64,000 bases of DNA. It comes from Glandiceps talaboti (Eukaryota > Hemichordata > Enteropneusta > Spengelidae). The stretch is taken from assembly GCF_964340395.1 (NCBI RefSeq), contig NC_135570.1:4420322-4484321 (forward strand), written 5' to 3'. The notes beneath the pieces are model-generated. The model was not told the origin of the DNA. It was given only the letters and a program-made list of their open reading frames with translations, and made no database searches. How positions within the stretch are numbered: the stretch's first letter is position 1; each line of letters starts with the position of its first letter. The translations under genes were made by a program, and so were the position numbers. Positions 60,813 to 64,000 of this stretch are shown one piece after another.

Positions 60813-60998
60813 TTTTTGATTTAACATTTTTGAAAAAAGGCTGCTGAGATGTGAAAGTGGCAGACTTTGTCTCGATTTTGTACTCATCTATAGCTAATTT
60901 GATTATTCGATTTAATATTTTTGAAAAAAGGCTGCTGAGATGTGAAACTGGCAGACTTTGTCTCGATTTTGTACTCATTTATAGCTAATTTGATGACT
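60813..60998. repeat. 91-bp direct tandem duplication
   Basis: GGCTGCTGAGATGTGAAA begins at about 60839 and again at 60930; the whole unit through TTTGTACTCATCTATAGCTA is repeated with only a few changes. Confidence 0.9.
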
Positions 60999-61412
60999 GA
61001 GTGCCAAATACAAGATGCATTACTATCTTAATAAGAGCCAAAAGATAAATTTTACAATTTTTTGACTATTAGTAACTAGTTACTTGTAATGTATAAACAT
61101 TTTCTATTGAGAATTAACCCCTAAGTTGTCAAAGATTAGTAATATGATAATCAAGAATTTTTGTCTTTGAAATACTGTTGTTTTTTCAATATTCATTTTG
61201 ACTTTTTAAGACAGCAAATCTGTGCAAATGTTGTTCATTTTCTAAGAATTTGAGTTTGATTTTGTATATGATCTACTGTGAAATGAATGGATGTTTATTT
61301 TCGTTGTTGAAGTTACCTACATATTAGTAAGCTTGTGATAGGTTTACACTTTGAATTTACATAATAGTAAGCTTACAACAGGTGTACACAGTCTAGGTGT
61401 ATATACATCAGT

Positions 61413-61639
61413 AATCTGATTAAGATCTTATGTGGTGAATATGGCTCAATTTCTGTTTTTTACCTCTTCAGACTCTATATTATTGTCATTGTTTTTTTAT
61501 TTTGTTATTCCCGTAGTGATTGCCTTCTTTCTGACAATCACTCCCAGAACAACAAAATAAAAATTGAACAACCCCAAGAAGGAAATAGAGGCGAATAACG
61601 AAATCAAGCTGTATTCGCCACATCAGATTTTAATCAGAT
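61413..61639. mobile_element. Foldback/MITE element with AATCTGATT ends
   Basis: The left AATCTGATTAAGATCTTATG then TGGTGAATATGGCT is inverted relative to the right TGTATTCGCCACATCAGATT then TTAATCAGATC. About 35-bp arms, 227 bp overall. Same terminal sequence as 12018 and 32986 but different interior. Confidence 0.78.
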
Positions 61640-62180
61640 CGGTAGATCAATAAATTCACCTACCCTAATGATTGACAAGGGTATTAAAGTTGTTTAATAT
61701 TGAATAATTTGTATGGTACATCATTTTGAAACCATTAGTAGTTAGGAAAATAACTTGTTTATGTAATAATAAAAGACCAAAGAGACACTTTGATAACATT
61801 TGAAGTTATTGTTTTATTTCTCATAATCTGTATTATTATGTGGTAATTACTAAAACAAAATATTGACATTTCAAGAGTGGTGGTTACAGTTTCATAAAAG
61901 TATACATTGTGCAGAGATGAGTAAACAATACTCCAGTTCTAAATACTTTACAAAGAGCGACTGCTTGCCAAGTAAGTTGATAATGAGATTATGTTATAAA
62001 GATATACAAACTTCACTTGATTTGTCAGAAATATGACCGAAGTTGAGAGTTCCGGATTAGACTGGGAAAGACAAGTTGACATATATGATCTATATCATTT
62101 CAAAAAATTACTAATATCAGCAGAATGAAAATCATAAAGTTATATAATCTGGTGTCAAACATATGATTGTGATATGCAAA

Positions 62181-62186
62181 TTTATT
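62181..62186 (-). terminator. Candidate poly(A) signal of the Nodal-like gene
   Basis: TTTATT on the plus strand, AATAAA on the minus, about 230 bp after the stop codon. Position is plausible; not proven. Confidence 0.4.
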
Positions 62187-62412
62187 CGGATTGATTAACA
62201 TTTCAGCAGACTTTGACTTAATTTACAAATATAAACAACTTTTATACAATTGTTAATTATATACATTTGCAGCAAGGGCTGTGTGTGACATTGCACCAAT
62301 GGTGTATGTAAAAATATAGTTTTTTTCTCTCTCAAATAAATAATACAACATTGTCCAAAAAATAGACAAATATATTTAGATTGTTGGTTCAAATTTATGA
62401 AAGTTCAACTCG

Positions 62413-63323
62413 TTATCTGCAGCCACACTCTTCAACGATCATATTTTCATGTTCTTTGACAACGATTTTACCATGTTCAAAATACAGCATACTAAGTGGT
62501 GCTAGCTTGGTGGGAATACAGCATGGTTTTGGAGCACGTTCTTGGTTTGCCATGTGTAGTAACCCCTGCATTATGGCATGGTTGTTTGGATTGTGTCTAC
62601 CGCTCATTGGTCCTTCACATTCACCAACACACTGGTACGCGTCAAATTTCTTTGGATAAATCACCCAGCTTCCCCAACCAATCTTTTCAAAGTCAACTGT
62701 AAGGCTGATCTTCTTACAAGGATGCTGGTCTTTCTTGGACGACTTTTCAGAGAGTTCTTTCAATTTCTGTTTTCTCAATTCCTTCTTTCTTTGCTTGTTT
62801 TTCTTCAACTTTCTGGCATTCGTGGCATCAGCAGATCGTTCCTCTCGCTTTTTCTCTGTCTTTTCTTCCTTTCCTTTTTTCTCTGTCTTCCTTTCTTTGG
62901 TGTAAGTGTATGTTACAAGGATGGCCTGGCTGTCAATAAAGTCCTGATGCACGATAACGATGTCATCGACAAGATCATCCGGGATACCAACTTCTATCAC
63001 GTGACGACCAACTGCTGACTTGATCCAACGCTTGACTGCTTTTGTTACCTTGAATACAACAACCCCTTCATTTTCATCCAGGTGATCTTGTTTCACTTTC
63101 TGCGATGATACAGTGTCCCTTCGATAACAAGTTTCAGATGCGTTGTGCAGGCACTTCACTTCATGAAGCTGGTAAAGGGTGACGCGAATTTTCTTGGCTT
63201 TTTGTTGTTGTAGAATTGGAATGCGGAGTTCAGCAAGTCGCAACCTCTCAGATTTGGTTAGAACACTCAAATCGAAGACATACCTCTGCATAACTTCTGA
63301 TGTATGTTCATGTTGAATCACAT
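62413..63323 (-). CDS. NODAL-like: Nodal-like TGF-beta family ligand, last exon (5' part missing)
   Basis: Secreted morphogen that signals through Activin-type receptors and Smad2/3, with roles in left-right and axial patterning. The exon starts after TTTCCAG with DVIQHEHTSEVMQRYVFDLS, a TGF-beta prodomain strand, and gives about 303 residues. A very basic Lys/Glu/Arg region follows, with a furin-type site REER followed by SADATNAR. The ligand domain has seven cysteines: HPC, AYQC, GEC, PCC, ECGC. Nodal-type signatures are IGWGSWVIYPKKFDAYQC, NHAIMQGLLHM, PLSMLYFEHGKIVV and MIVEECGC before the stop. The signal peptide and first prodomain helix are absent. A GTAAGT donor at 63686-63681 with a short Met frame before it is possible but lacks the expected first prodomain helix, so exon 1 more likely lies right of the window. 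Confidence 0.88.
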
Positions 63324-64000
63324 CTGGAAATAGAAAGAAAGAAAAATATAAGACATTTTGTAACCACACAACTTAACTGAGAGACCATTCGATTATTGGC
63401 CGGGAGGGGGGAGTGTATGGCTACAGGTGTAATCCTGATGAATTCAAATTACAAGCACAAACACTACACAGATGCAATACCAACTCTACATTCAGTGAAA
63501 ATAGGATTCAAAAGGCTCAAAAAAATTGACAACCTAGAAATTACATTTCCGTGGGGTCAAAGGTCGTACATGCGGCCAAAAAGGGGGCGAAACCTCTACA
63601 CGATGGGCACTTTACAGAAGTCTACGGAGATCGAAAAACGAGGTTGGAGGGGGTACGTGGTTCATAACAATGTGTTGCAGCACTTACCCAAAATGGTGCT
63701 GTAACACGTATAACATATTTTCATTAAAAACATCATTTCCTAAACCGTACATTTCCGAAAGACCCTCGAGTGTCAAACTTTCGAATGGTCATTTGCTAGA
63801 ACTCTATCAGTATCAAACCAGTCTTCAAGAACTCATCCCGTACAATCAGACTTTTCGAATATGGATGTACTTCCGTCTCTCATTGATTTGAATAAACAAA
63901 GTGACTATGGGGCGGATCCGTCACCCGGGGATCGTCACCAAATTTTCTCTAGATTGGGCGATCAATCAGACTTCGAAATATTAATGTTTACGAGTGCAAC
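63324..64000. other. 5' flank or intron of the Nodal-like gene; possible start of a plus-strand frame
   Basis: No clear minus-strand signal-peptide exon. On the plus strand an ATG at 63861 opens a frame (MDVLPSLIDLNKQSDYGADP...) of 46 codons to the window edge. Composition is protein-like and the DNA is CpG-richer than its surroundings, but an open run of this length is not rare by chance. It could be the first exon of a divergent gene. Confidence 0.3.

Larger units (their letters stand above)
59838..62412. other. Intergenic region between TMEM243-like and Nodal-like genes
   Basis: Convergent 3' ends. Contents: the ~150-bp repeat copy at 59893-60046, a 91-bp tandem duplication at about 60813-60998, a foldback element at 61413-61639, and a TTTATT (AATAAA on the minus strand) at 62181-62186. 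Short frames at 60118-60671 show no domain. Confidence 0.6.

Noticed and set aside
63681-63745. Short minus-strand frame MMFLMKICYTCYSTIL followed by GTAAGT as Nodal exon 1
   Set aside because: The phase fits, but it lacks the usual first prodomain helix and is weakly signal-peptide-like; kept only as a possibility in the gene entry.

Overview
The window is AT-rich, intron-rich animal genomic DNA: GT..AG introns with matching phases, many microsatellites, and small inverted-repeat elements. The right end holds a Nodal-type TGF-beta ligand. Nodal is known from deuterostomes and spiralians but not ecdysozoans, so the source is probably an invertebrate deuterostome (lancelet, hemichordate or echinoderm type) or a spiralian (mollusc, brachiopod or phoronid type). 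I cannot name the species.

Layout. (1) 1-37423, minus strand: most of an EFA6/PSD-family Arf6 exchange-factor gene. Seven exons with consistent phases run from an N-terminal PDZ domain (three exons) through an acidic, Ser-rich region and the Sec7 domain to the start of the PH domain; the 3' end is off the window. Intron 1 is about 27.5 kb and full of repeats. (2) 39457-47547, plus strand: a ten-exon gene for a protein with N-terminal TPRs and a beta-helix-like repeat region. One exon-intron boundary has been amplified into an eight-copy, 52-bp minisatellite. (3) 52775-59837: two head-to-head genes for small multi-span membrane proteins resembling TMEM243. Their start codons are about 400 bp apart. 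Both have only phase-0 introns and share a D-L-S-x-x-K-x-W-F motif, so they look like a divergent tandem-inverted duplication. (4) 62413-63323, minus strand: the last exon of the Nodal-like gene, carrying most of the prodomain and the complete seven-cysteine ligand. The first exon was not found.

The rest is non-coding and strongly repetitive. It includes a 170-bp hAT-like MITE with a perfect 8-bp target duplication, a 240-bp MITE with GGGAACTTGCAA ends in four copies (one inserted in an older repeat), several foldback elements, a 174-bp tandem repeat with a hammerhead-ribozyme-like core, and long micro- and minisatellites. Most long open frames outside the genes above are simple-sequence artefacts. 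The genes do not form an obvious pathway: an Arf6 regulator, a TPR/beta-helix protein, a pair of small membrane proteins and a secreted morphogen are simply neighbours.
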